Of a stretch of 8,466 nucleotides of DNA, positions 1-7,208 are shown one piece after another. Position 1 is the first letter of the stretch. Each line of letters starts with the position of its first letter. Source of the DNA: Deltaproteobacteria bacterium (GTDB taxonomy: Bacteria > Desulfobacterota > Desulfobacteria > Desulfobacterales > ETH-SRB1); NCBI GenBank assembly GCA_003647525.1, contig QMMZ01000057.1, positions 1 to 8,466 of the forward strand. Reading direction: 5' to 3'. The notes under the pieces were generated by a model. That model was not told the origin of the DNA. It did no database searches and worked only from the letters and a program-made list of their open reading frames with translations. The translations under genes were made by a program, and so were the position numbers.

Positions 1-1132
1 GGAATGCATCTTTGAAATTCCTTGTCCTGAATTTGTTGTTGAACCTCTGGAAGTAGAAGTATGGTTGGAACCAAATGAACAATCTTCCGAAATAATAACC
101 CTTTCCAACCCTGGTCAGTTAAGTGTTGAATGGACAGCAGAATTGGAAATTCTTACACCAGGAAGTAATGATTGGATATCAATAGATCCTCATACAGGAG
201 TTTTAACTTCAGGAGAAACTACAGAATTGATAGTTTATTTGGATGCGACCGACATATTTAATTCCATTAGCAATGCAATAGTTAATTTTAGCACTTCACC
301 AAATGTTAGTTCTCCCACTGTGGCAATTGAAATGGTAATTGAAGGTTTTCCATTTATTGATGGATTTAACTATGAGGTAAGTTGTACAAAGGTTCAGTTG
401 GATTGGTTGGTTTTTCCACCTGGATTATCTGCAGACAGCATTTATGTGTATCGGGATTCGGTTTTAATTGCAATCACTTTTGAAAATTCCTATATAGATT
501 CACTTGTATTTCCAGAAATAGAATATACCTACTATGTGACAGGATTTTTTATTAATGGAAATTATAATACGTCATCATTATTTCTTAACACTGTTGTACC
601 ATTACCTGATAGTCTTGAACCTTTAAATCTTGAGAATATTGCTTATTATCCTGATATGTATGATATTACATTGTGGTGGGACGAGCCAAATACATGTATA
701 GCTCCTGATGGTTACAATATATATCGCGATGGTGATTTAATTGCAGAAATGGTTACTGAATTGACTTTTATTGATCCTGATGTTACATGGATGTATGAAC
801 TGGTAGGATATAATGTAACAGCGGTTTATTACTTTGGTGAATCGGAATTTTCAAATACTACATACTTTTTAAATAGTGAAATTGAGAATTTTAGTTTTGT
901 AAATTTACTTTTATTCCCAAATCCGGTAAAAGATAAATTATACATTCAGTTACAACCACAATATAAAATCAATCAAATTGAATTATTGAATAATTTGGGA
1001 TTAACCATTTTCAATAATAAAGTAAATAGTAATTCTTATCAGTTAGATGTTTCACATTTAAGCCCAGGAATTTATTTCTTAAAATTAGAAACTGAACAGG
1101 GTTTTGTTTTGCAAAAAGTATTGATTCAATAA
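1..1132 (+). CDS. 3' part of a T9SS-exported multidomain surface protein (BACON-like, two Fn3-like, sorting domain)
   Basis: The reading frame is open from the left edge (first full codon at base 2), so the true start lies outside the window; TTG at 65 is only an internal in-frame codon. About 376 residues are visible. Nt 26-343 resemble a BACON/ASPM-type Ig-like domain (SNPGQLSVEW, then WISIDPHTGVLTSGET, then a YLDAT strand). Two tandem Fn3-like units follow, about nt 362-595 and 614-874, with matching IYVYRD and YNIYRD strands. The last ~80 residues (nt 887-1129) form a type A T9SS sorting domain: LFPNPVKDKLYIQ, an Ig-like strand pattern, then SPGIYFLKL and a basic VLQKVLIQ end. By family knowledge this tail directs passage across the outer membrane by PorU-type machinery and cell-surface attachment or release. 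The catalytic or binding part, if any, is upstream and unseen, so the function is unknown. Confidence 0.88.
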   Translation, partial: ECIFEIPCPEFVVEPLEVEVWLEPNEQSSEIITLSNPGQLSVEWTAELEILTPGSNDWISIDPHTGVLTSGETTELIVYLDATDIFNSISNAIVNFSTSPNVSSPTVAIEMVIEGFPFIDGFNYEVSCTKVQLDWLVFPPGLSADSIYVYRDSVLIAITFENSYIDSLVFPEIEYTYYVTGFFINGNYNTSSLFLNTVVPLPDSLEPLNLENIAYYPDMYDITLWWDEPNTCIAPDGYNIYRDGDLIAEMVTELTFIDPDVTWMYELVGYNVTAVYYFGESEFSNTTYFLNSEIENFSFVNLLLFPNPVKDKLYIQLQPQYKINQIELLNNLGLTIFNNKVNSNSYQLDVSHLSPGIYFLKLETEQGFVLQKVLIQ

Positions 1133-1144
1133 TTTTTTTCCAAT

Positions 1145-1166
1145 CCGTTGGTGGGGACACCAACGG
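1145..1166 (+). terminator. Hairpin 13 nt after the surface-protein stop, probable terminator
   Basis: A perfect 9-bp GC-rich stem (CCGTTGGTG at 1145-1153, CACCAACGG at 1158-1166) closes a GGGA loop just past the TAA at 1130-1132. The T-run lies before the hairpin (1133-1139); only a weak CCTTTTAGTCC tract follows, so this is not a textbook intrinsic terminator, but position and stem strength favour a 3'-end role. It could also be a copy of a dispersed palindromic repeat. Confidence 0.55.
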
Positions 1167-1223
1167 CAATCCTTTTAGTCCTTTCCAATAACTGGTCAAA
1201 ATGAGGCTCTAGAACAAATATCT

Positions 1224-1256
1224 AATCATCTGATCACTTTTAGTGGTCTGATGATT
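1224..1256. repeat. 14-bp imperfect inverted repeat between terminator and ABC-F promoter
   Basis: The arms AATCATCTGATCAC (1224-1237) and GTGGTCTGATGATT (1243-1256) pair over 14 positions with one T:T mismatch and one G:U, around a TTTTA loop. It ends 18 bases before the candidate -7 element, where a -33 element or operator would sit. It could be a second terminator hairpin, a repressor site or a repeat; the sequence does not decide. Confidence 0.5.
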
Positions 1257-1273
1257 TACAAGGTATATTTTCA

Positions 1274-1281
1274 TATTTTTG
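1274..1281 (+). promoter_or_regulatory. Candidate Bacteroidota -7 element for the ABC-F gene
   Basis: TATTTTTG matches the Bacteroidota sigma-ABfr -7 consensus TAnnTTTG at all fixed positions and lies 24 bases before the ATG at 1306, implying a leader of roughly 15-20 nt. No clear TTTG -33 box is seen at the expected spacing; that region is taken up by the right arm of the inverted repeat ending at 1256. AT-rich DNA gives such octamers by chance, so confidence is moderate. Confidence 0.45.
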
Positions 1282-1305
1282 CACCCCCGAATATAAATGT
1301 AAGCG

Positions 1306-3240
1306 ATGATTTCAGTAAATAACCTTTCCATACACTTTACCGGTACTGATCTTTTCAGTAGCGTTTCTTTTCTTGTGAATAACAAGGATCGAATAGGTTT
1401 AGTTGGGAAGAATGGATCGGGTAAATCCACATTGCTGAATATCATTTCAGGTGCTCTTATTCCGCAAGAAGGAGAAGTTGTTATTCCGGCCAACACCAGC
1501 ATTGGATACCTGCAGCAGGAAATGGACACTTCCAGCCGGAAGTCAATATTTGATGAGGCACTAACTGCCTTTGATGAAACCCTGGAACTGGAAAAGAAAA
1601 TAGCAAATTTGAACCAGGAGATTGCCGAACGAACGGATTATGAGTCGAAGGCATACAACCAATTGATCCATCAGTTAACTGAGGCTAACGAAAGATTCCA
1701 GATCATTGGTGGGCAATCAATGCAGGGCGAGACGGAAAAGGTTCTTGCAGGACTTGGTTTTAAACGATCAGATTTTCAAAGGCCGGTTTCAGAGTTTAGC
1801 AGTGGCTGGCAAATGCGGATTGAACTAGCTAAAATCCTTTTGAAAAAACCGGATGTTATTTTGCTTGATGAGCCAACCAACCATTTGGATATTGAATCCA
1901 TTCAATGGCTGGAGGAATTTCTGATCAACTATTTTGGTGCGATTGTAACTGTTTCTCACGACAGGGCTTTCCTGGACAATGTTTGCAAACGGACTGTTGA
2001 AATAGAGCTGGGTAAAATTTATGATTATAAATCCAGTTATAGTGGTTATGTTGCCATGCGTGAAGATCGTTTGGCAAGGCAAATTTCTGCATACAATAAT
2101 CAGCAAAATCAGGTAAAACAAATTGAACGTTTTGTCGAACGTTTTCGCTATAAAAATACCAAATCCCGTCAGGTACAGTCCAAGATCAAAATGTTGGATA
2201 AAATGGATACCATCGAAATTGAAGACATTGATCAGTCGGCTATTCATTTTAGATTTCCACCTGCTCCCCGGTCAGGAAAAGTGGTACTTGAAGGAGAGCA
2301 TTTGGGTAAAAGTTATGGTGATTTGGAAGTGCTTAAAGACCTTAATTTTGCAGTGATCCAAAAAGACAGCATTGCTTTTGTGGGGAAAAACGGTGAAGGC
2401 AAAACAACACTTTCCAGGATTATCGTTGGAGAGTTGGAGTGTACAGGAACACTAAAATTTGGCCACAATGTTCAAATTGGATATTTTGCCCAAAATCAGG
2501 GTGATTACCTCGATCCGGATAAAACTGTTTTTGAAACCATCGATGACATTGCTGCTGGAGAAATTCGTAAGCAAGTGCGTTCTATTTTGGGTTCATTCCT
2601 TTTTAGTGGTGATACCATTGATAAAAAAGTCAAAATTCTTTCTGGAGGGGAAAAGTCAAGATTATCCCTGGCTAAGTTATTACTTACACCAACTAATCTA
2701 TTGATCCTTGATGAACCAACCAATCACCTGGATATGCAATCGAAGGATATTTTAAAAAATGCCTTGCTTCAGTATGATGGGACTTTAATCATTGTTTCAC
2801 ACGACAGGGATTTTCTTCAGGGCTTGACCAACAAAGTATTTGAGTTTCGCGATCAGAAAATTAAAGAGCACCTTGGTGATATATATGATTTTCTGGAGTA
2901 CCGAAAGCTAAAGTCGTTACAACAACTAGAAAAAGCAAAAAAGAACTTTAAAGACGGAACAGCCCCAATTTCGGAGAATAAGTTGAATTATGAGCAAAGG
3001 AAACAACTGGACAGGGAAATTCGGAAAACATCCAACCTCATTAAAAAATCAGAATTAAGAATTGAACAATTAGAAAAAGATATTCAGGAAAAGGATCAAA
3101 TATTGAGTAATCCGGATCTACAGGAAAACATTGATTATAACGATGTTTCTATTGAATATAGTAATTTAACAAGTGAATTGGAAAAGGAAATGCTCAACTG
3201 GGAAAATCTTCATATTGAACTTGATAAATTCTTAGGATAA
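1306..3240 (+). CDS. ABC-F family ATPase with two ABC domains (YheS/YdiF/Uup-like)
   Basis: This soluble 644-residue protein has twin ATPase domains and no membrane segments, as expected of ABC-F translation factors that bind the ribosomal E site and ease stalled or slow elongation. Domain 1 has Walker A GKNGSGKST (34-42), signature FSSGW (164-168), Walker B/D-loop VILLDEPTNHLD (184-195) and switch SHDR (217-220). The inter-domain linker (about 240-305) carries the helical-hairpin pattern RFRYKNTKSRQVQSKIKMLD. Domain 2 has GKNGEGKTT (360-368), LSGGE (445-449), LLILDEPTNHLD (465-476) and SHDR (498-501). Residues about 535-644 are a charged coiled-coil extension like the ABC_tran_CTD of Uup-type members. 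Length and linker most resemble YheS/YdiF. The linker is not especially long, so a housekeeping role seems likelier than antibiotic protection, though this is inference. The first signature has Ser166 in place of the usual glycine. The ATG is chosen because the family N-terminus (MISVNNLSIHF) begins there. Confidence 0.93.
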   Translation: MISVNNLSIHFTGTDLFSSVSFLVNNKDRIGLVGKNGSGKSTLLNIISGALIPQEGEVVIPANTSIGYLQQEMDTSSRKSIFDEALTAFDETLELEKKIANLNQEIAERTDYESKAYNQLIHQLTEANERFQIIGGQSMQGETEKVLAGLGFKRSDFQRPVSEFSSGWQMRIELAKILLKKPDVILLDEPTNHLDIESIQWLEEFLINYFGAIVTVSHDRAFLDNVCKRTVEIELGKIYDYKSSYSGYVAMREDRLARQISAYNNQQNQVKQIERFVERFRYKNTKSRQVQSKIKMLDKMDTIEIEDIDQSAIHFRFPPAPRSGKVVLEGEHLGKSYGDLEVLKDLNFAVIQKDSIAFVGKNGEGKTTLSRIIVGELECTGTLKFGHNVQIGYFAQNQGDYLDPDKTVFETIDDIAAGEIRKQVRSILGSFLFSGDTIDKKVKILSGGEKSRLSLAKLLLTPTNLLILDEPTNHLDMQSKDILKNALLQYDGTLIIVSHDRDFLQGLTNKVFEFRDQKIKEHLGDIYDFLEYRKLKSLQQLEKAKKNFKDGTAPISENKLNYEQRKQLDREIRKTSNLIKKSELRIEQLEKDIQEKDQILSNPDLQENIDYNDVSIEYSNLTSELEKEMLNWENLHIELDKFLG

Positions 3241-3243
3241 CTG

Positions 3244-5043
3244 ATGATTAAAAAACAGTCGATTAGTACTGATGTTCTGTTTGTCTGGATTTTATTCTTT
3301 GTTCTATTTATATACCTAATATTAAGGGTAATAATTGTACCCTTTCATGAGGATGAAATAGCGACATGGTTCATATATATTATGCACGGCCAATTAACTC
3401 CGATTTGTGATTATGTTGATGCTAATAATCATGTTTTAAATACAAATTTGTCCTGGCTATTTGCCAAAATATTTAATGCCTCACCCGAGGTTCTTCGAAT
3501 TCCTAATTTGCTCTTTTTCCCGGTATACTTTTTTTATTCCTATAAAATAACCCGGTTAATTCAGGATCGTTATGTTCGGATTATTATATTTCTGGGGCTT
3601 GTAATGGCTCATCATTTTTTCGATTTTTTTGGCTTGTGTAGGGGATATGGGATATCAATGGGTTTATTATTGGCTTTGTGTTTTTATTTAATACGATTTC
3701 TTACAGATAATAAATACAAACATCTAGCTTTAACTTTGGTCTTATCCTTATTAATGATTTGGGCTAATCTTTCTTTGCTTGGTACAGTATATATTATTTT
3801 TGCATTTTTGGTTTTCTATGTAATTGCTGGCAATAAAAGTATTTATTATAAATTCTGGCTACTTATTGTTCTTTTTATCTCTTTCGCTATTATCCTGGGT
3901 TATGCTACCTGGTACGCTTTTTATTTACAGGATATTGGTAAACTATATTTGGGTAAGAATGATGAAGGGTTTATAAAAAGTTCCGTCCTAACCCTACTTG
4001 ACATCCTTTTTCGAACAAAAAGTATTTATCTGTTGGCACTAACCATCATTTATTTTGCAATCATTGTTATTGGGATATCTTACAGAATGTTTAATAAAGG
4101 TATTTTAAAATATTTCGACAATCCATTAAATGTGTTCTCTATTTTGCTCCTTGGGAATATTTTCCTGATTTTTATTGAACACCTGATAATAGGAGTTGTA
4201 TTCCCAATAGAAAGGGCAACTTTGTATTTTTATCCTTTGTTTCTTTTAGTTTTGGGTTTTACAGTTGATTATTTTAAAAAGAAATTTAGGCGAAAAAGCC
4301 TAATTTATATTGTTTTCCCTATTCTAATTATTCCACTACATTTTCTTTTTTCACTTAACCTTGATTATACAGCTGCTTACCGATGGGAGAGTTTCCCAGA
4401 GCGTTTTATAAATTATATTTATGAAAATGCTTCACAAAGTGATATTTACCCAATAGTAAGTATTTATGATTATGATAGATGGGTTTACAATAATTTCAAA
4501 AATAAGGGGAATATTCCCGTTATTGATGAAATTAACTATCCTGATACCATTGCTGATTTTCAAATTGGTAAGTTTGAAGACAATCCTTACATGAGGTCAT
4601 TATATGATTCGCTTGATTATGATAAACGCAATGATTTTATTCTGATGAAACGAAAGGTTTTTCTAAATCGAGTTCCAATCCTTCAATATGATAGTATAAC
4701 AACAAATGGGATGACTGATATTGAGTATGTTGGTTTTACAACTGATAGTAAAAAGGATACAATCTCAGGAACACACTTTTTATATTATTTTGACTTGGTC
4801 ATCACAAGTCCTCAATATGCTTTTGAGGGATTTATTATTTCAACAATACGTGATACACAAATATATGATCCTGTGTTTTTAGATAGAATTAGTGAACATT
4901 GGAATAAAAGACGGATAAAATTTGGTGTAGTTGTATGTGATAATAGCATAAAAAGCAAGATTCCCCTGGCCTACTTCTGGAATAAAAGAAAGGTACTCTT
5001 TTCAATTGAGAATGGTAGTCTTACTATTTATAAGATAGATTAG
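3244..5043 (+). CDS. Polytopic membrane protein, probable GT-C fold glycosyltransferase
   Basis: The first ~370 of 599 residues contain about 11 hydrophobic helices (roughly 11-32, 84-100, 111-125, 132-152, 158-174, 177-195, 201-222, 259-278, 296-316, 325-341, 352-370). Right after helix 1 comes FHEDEIATW (34-42), the acidic pair in the first extracytoplasmic loop typical of GT-C enzymes (PMT/ArnT-like), followed by DANNHVLNT (59-67) and the LRIPN element (84-88). PIERATLYFYP (321-331) is another pattern I associate with this superfamily. Such enzymes move a sugar from a polyprenyl-phosphate donor to a periplasmic acceptor; donor and acceptor here are unknown. Residues about 375-599 form a soluble, probably periplasmic domain I do not recognise. 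The ATG lies 3 nt after the ABC-F stop, with AGGA at 3234-3237 six bases upstream, so co-transcription and coupling are likely. The gene is visibly AT-richer than its upstream neighbour. A non-enzymatic membrane protein is the main alternative. Confidence 0.72.
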   Translation: MIKKQSISTDVLFVWILFFVLFIYLILRVIIVPFHEDEIATWFIYIMHGQLTPICDYVDANNHVLNTNLSWLFAKIFNASPEVLRIPNLLFFPVYFFYSYKITRLIQDRYVRIIIFLGLVMAHHFFDFFGLCRGYGISMGLLLALCFYLIRFLTDNKYKHLALTLVLSLLMIWANLSLLGTVYIIFAFLVFYVIAGNKSIYYKFWLLIVLFISFAIILGYATWYAFYLQDIGKLYLGKNDEGFIKSSVLTLLDILFRTKSIYLLALTIIYFAIIVIGISYRMFNKGILKYFDNPLNVFSILLLGNIFLIFIEHLIIGVVFPIERATLYFYPLFLLVLGFTVDYFKKKFRRKSLIYIVFPILIIPLHFLFSLNLDYTAAYRWESFPERFINYIYENASQSDIYPIVSIYDYDRWVYNNFKNKGNIPVIDEINYPDTIADFQIGKFEDNPYMRSLYDSLDYDKRNDFILMKRKVFLNRVPILQYDSITTNGMTDIEYVGFTTDSKKDTISGTHFLYYFDLVITSPQYAFEGFIISTIRDTQIYDPVFLDRISEHWNKRRIKFGVVVCDNSIKSKIPLAYFWNKRKVLFSIENGSLTIYKID

Positions 5044-5128
5044 GTAACAACATATGCAATGGATGGAATAAAAAGTTCTGGTATTCTAAAAGAATTATTA
5101 CTATTTGAATTTATTAATTATCAGTTTG

Positions 5129-6103
5129 CTAATAATCCCTTTGTTTCAATTGATCAGCAAATTTAAGCAACTCTGATTTTTTATCCTGCGTTGTGTTTAC
5201 TTTATCAAGATAACTTAAAGCACGCTGGTAGTAATTATCAATTTCTTTATTTGTAGCTATATCAACCTCTATCTTTTGAAATATTTCTTTTACTCCTATA
5301 ATTTTTTGGACTGGATCAGCAAAATCCCCATTGAAATAATCTGCCAATGATTCTTTTGTTTTCCCATCTGCCAGTTCAAAAGCTTTCAGGTAGAGGAAAG
5401 TTTTTTTATTGGTTACAATATCACCGCCTGTTTTTTTACCGAATTTTTCTTCATCGCTATAAGCATCTAACAGGTCATCCTTTAATTGAAAGGCAATTCC
5501 TAAATTCTCACCAAAGAGATAGAGGTTTTCAGCATCTTTCTTATTTGCCTTACCAATCAATGCTCCAATTTTTAAACTGCCTGCCAGCAGAACAGCTGTT
5601 TTCAGCCTGATCATATTCAAATAATCTGAAATTGAAACCTTTTTATCTGTTTCAAAATTCATATCATATTGCTGGCCTTCGCACACTTCAATGGCTGTCT
5701 GGTTAAATACTGAAAACACCTCTTGTAAAACTTCTTTGGGAGCTTTCATAACATATTCATAAGCCAGTGCCATCATGGTGTCGCCCGAAAGTATGGCCAC
5801 ATTAGGATTCCATTTTAAGTGTACAGTCTGTTTTCCGCGACGGATTGGAGCTTCATCCATAATGTCGTCATGAAGTAAGGTAAAATTGTGAAAAATCTCA
5901 ATTCCAAGTGCCGGGTTCAAAGCCTGTTGAATCTCCCCATCAAACATATCGCAGGCCAATAAACACAAAGCCGGACGCAATCTTTTACCTCCAAGATCAA
6001 GTATATAATTTATAGGATCGTAAAGCTCTTTAGGACTTTGATTGAAATTAAGCTCTTCGATATTGTCTTTAATAATTTGTTGCAGGTTTTCTAATGTAAA
6101 CAT
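5129..6103 (-). CDS. Polyprenyl (short-chain, trans) diphosphate synthase
   Basis: This 324-residue all-helical isoprenyl diphosphate synthase condenses isopentenyl diphosphate with an allylic diphosphate in the cytoplasm. All family motifs are present: GGKRLRP (38-44), first aspartate-rich motif DDIMD (79-83), RRGK (88-91), EGQQYDM (142-148), the KT pair (168-169), second aspartate-rich motif DDLLD (209-213) preceded by FQLK, and KKTGGD (223-228) followed by NKKT. The residue five before the first aspartate-rich motif is Phe74. In characterised type-I enzymes an aromatic there limits the pocket, favouring C15-C20 products (FPP/GGPP) over the longer chains made when it is alanine; that is a prediction, not proof. 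Length is normal and the catalytic set is intact. The ATG lies 3 nt downstream of the rfbA stop, so the two are almost certainly one transcript. It ends in the convergent gap before the GT-C gene. Confidence 0.93.
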   Translation of the reverse strand: MFTLENLQQIIKDNIEELNFNQSPKELYDPINYILDLGGKRLRPALCLLACDMFDGEIQQALNPALGIEIFHNFTLLHDDIMDEAPIRRGKQTVHLKWNPNVAILSGDTMMALAYEYVMKAPKEVLQEVFSVFNQTAIEVCEGQQYDMNFETDKKVSISDYLNMIRLKTAVLLAGSLKIGALIGKANKKDAENLYLFGENLGIAFQLKDDLLDAYSDEEKFGKKTGGDIVTNKKTFLYLKAFELADGKTKESLADYFNGDFADPVQKIIGVKEIFQKIEVDIATNKEIDNYYQRALSYLDKVNTTQDKKSELLKFADQLKQRDY

Positions 6104-6106
6104 AAT

Positions 6107-6976
6107 CTAAATCGAATCGTCAACAATGCTTAACAAATACTTTCCATACCCACTCTTTAGTAGTGGTTCAGCCAATTTACGGACCTGATTTTCATCAATA
6201 AATTTCATCCTGTAGGCGACCTCTTCAATACATCCGATTTTTAGTCCTTGCCGATGTTCAATAACTTCCACAAATTGAGAAGCCTGCAATAATGACTCAA
6301 ATGTTCCGGTGTCGAGCCAGGCTGTTCCCCTGTTTAGAATACCAACTTTTAAGTTACCTTTCTCGAGGTAGTATTTATTTATATCCGTAATTTCATATTC
6401 GCCACGTGCACTTGGTTTTAGGTTTTTAGCTACTTCCACAACGGAATTATCATAAAAATATAAACCGGGAACAGCATAATTTGATTTGGGGTGCAGGGGC
6501 TTTTCTTCTATGGAAATAGCTTTTTCATTTTTATCAAATTCAACCACACCATAACGTTCCGGATCAGAAACATGATATGCAAAAACAACCCCTCCATCAG
6601 GATCATTGTTACCTGCTAAAAGCGTTCCCAGCCCACTGCCGTAAAAAATGTTATCACCCAAAACCAGGGCAACTTTATCGTTTCCTATAAAATCAGCACC
6701 AATAACAAAGGCCTGTGCAAGACCATTTGGAATTACCTGTTCGGCGTAAGTGAAATTACACCCCAATCCTTTGCCATCTCCCAGCAATCTTTTAAATCCC
6801 GGCAGGTCGAAAGGAGTTGAAATGATTAAGATATTTTTGATCCCGGCCATCATCAAAACAGACAATGGATAATAGATCATTGGTTTATCATAAATGGGCA
6901 TAAGTTGTTTGCTGATTCCAAGCGTTATTGGATGCAAACGTGTTCCGGCCCCTCCGGCAAGAATAATTCCTTTCAT
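6107..6976 (-). CDS. rfbA: Glucose-1-phosphate thymidylyltransferase
   Basis: RfbA/RmlA joins dTTP and glucose-1-phosphate to give dTDP-glucose, the first step towards dTDP-L-rhamnose and other dTDP-deoxysugars of O-antigen and surface glycans. The 289 residues match the usual ~290. Visible motifs: nucleotide-binding [11 protein letters not shown] (8-18), [18 protein letters not shown] (22-39), NGLAQAF (84-90), metal-binding GDNIFYG (107-113, Asp108), EEKP (157-160), VPGLYFYD (169-176), [10 protein letters not shown] (191-200) and [10 protein letters not shown] (216-225, second metal aspartate Asp222). No residue looks damaged. The partner genes rfbB, rfbC and rfbD are not in the window, so the end sugar cannot be told. 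It is first in a two-gene unit with the prenyl synthase. The terminator-like hairpin upstream suggests its own promoter lies within 6977-7084, but I see no convincing one. The ATG sits exactly at the family N-terminus, with no Shine-Dalgarno. Confidence 0.96.
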   Translation of the reverse strand: MKGIILAGGAGTRLHPITLGISKQLMPIYDKPMIYYPLSVLMMAGIKNILIISTPFDLPGFKRLLGDGKGLGCNFTYAEQVIPNGLAQAFVIGADFIGNDKVALVLGDNIFYGSGLGTLLAGNNDPDGGVVFAYHVSDPERYGVVEFDKNEKAISIEEKPLHPKSNYAVPGLYFYDNSVVEVAKNLKPSARGEYEITDINKYYLEKGNLKVGILNRGTAWLDTGTFESLLQASQFVEVIEHRQGLKIGCIEEVAYRMKFIDENQVRKLAEPLLKSGYGKYLLSIVDDSI

Positions 6977-7029
6977 TATGTGAGTATTAAATTCAAAGTT
7001 TTAAAAAAAAGTTTGGTTCTACCACTCCT

Positions 7030-7052
7030 GTCCCGAAGCTTTGGGATTGGAA
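7030..7052. repeat. Left copy of a GTCCC...GGGATTRGAA element
   Basis: TCCCGAAGCTTTGGGA (7031-7046) is a near-perfect palindrome with one G:T pair, followed by TTGGAA. A related copy with the same outer letters and TTRGAA tail occurs at 7209-7232 in the same orientation. The pair brackets the long CACAGATT hairpin. Confidence 0.45.
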
Positions 7053-7084
7053 AAATAGAAGATATTAAAACTACAATAATTCAT

Positions 7085-7156
7085 AAAAAAAGAATTGCCA
7101 CAGATTCACAGATTAAGAAGATAATTTAAAGAATTATCTGTGAATCTGTGGCAATT
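7085..7156 (-). terminator. Intrinsic terminator for the MMPL-type transporter gene
   Basis: Read leftwards from the transporter, the RNA meets a perfect 21-bp stem (7156-7136 with 7113-7093) and then, after one C, a run of seven U (A-run 7085-7091 on the + strand). That is the geometry of a strong rho-independent terminator. It lies about 100 nt past the stop at 7255 and would separate the transporter from rfbA transcription. The 22-nt loop is longer than typical, which fits a repeat element recruited as a terminator. Confidence 0.65.
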
Positions 7157-7158
7157 TT
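7091..7158. repeat. Long inverted repeat built from tandem CACAGATT units (REP/MITE-like)
   Basis: The 21-base arms at 7093-7113 and 7136-7156 are perfect reverse complements, extended to 23 pairs by G7092:T7157 and A7091:T7158. The left arm holds CACAGATT directly repeated (second unit running into the loop to 7115); the right arm holds the mirror image. The 22-nt AT-rich loop contains GATAATT, which could instead pair with AATTATC overlapping the right arm. No coding sequence is inside. Near-perfect arms suggest a recent or maintained element such as a REP-like palindrome; family membership cannot be shown from one copy. Confidence 0.75.
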
Positions 7159-7178
7159 ATAATAACATGTTATCATAA
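7157..7178. repeat. AT-rich 22-bp near-palindrome
   Basis: The core ATAACATGTTAT (7162-7173) is a perfect 12-base palindrome; past one A/C mismatch four more pairs match (TTAT at 7157-7160 with ATAA at 7175-7178). It directly abuts the CACAGATT hairpin. A dimeric regulator site is possible, but it lies upstream of the terminator relative to rfbA, and such palindromes arise easily in AT-rich DNA. Confidence 0.35.
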
Positions 7179-7208
7179 TAATCTTTTTCTAAATTAATTT
7201 CACAACTA

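Noticed and set aside
1011..1199. Leftward 62-codon open frame over the end of the surface-protein gene and its terminator
   Set aside because: It lies opposite a well-supported sorting domain and spans the hairpin; the translation has no recognisable features.
1825..2247. Leftward 140-codon open frame inside the ABC-F gene
   Set aside because: It is antisense to conserved Walker B and linker coding sequence, and its composition is that of a shadow frame.
1306..3240. Antibiotic-resistance reading of the ABC-F gene
   Set aside because: The linker is not notably extended and the protein resembles housekeeping YheS/YdiF/Uup types; nothing in the context suggests a resistance island.
5044..5128. 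Possible bidirectional terminator between the convergent genes (ATTCT/AGAAT stem at 5083-5095)
   Set aside because: The stem is only 5 bp and AT-only, with no adjacent T-run; too weak to annotate.
6994..7057. Possible rfbA promoters on the minus strand (AAACTTTG at 7001-6994; TATTTTTC at 7057-7050)
   Set aside because: Each misses one fixed base of TAnnTTTG, and neither has a -33 TTTG at proper spacing (the nearest TTG to the second is only 16 nt away).
6905..7129. Rightward 74-codon open frame across the rfbA start and the intergenic repeats
   Set aside because: It overlaps the conserved rfbA N-terminus antisense and ends inside the CACAGATT hairpin; there is no sign of selection on the peptide.
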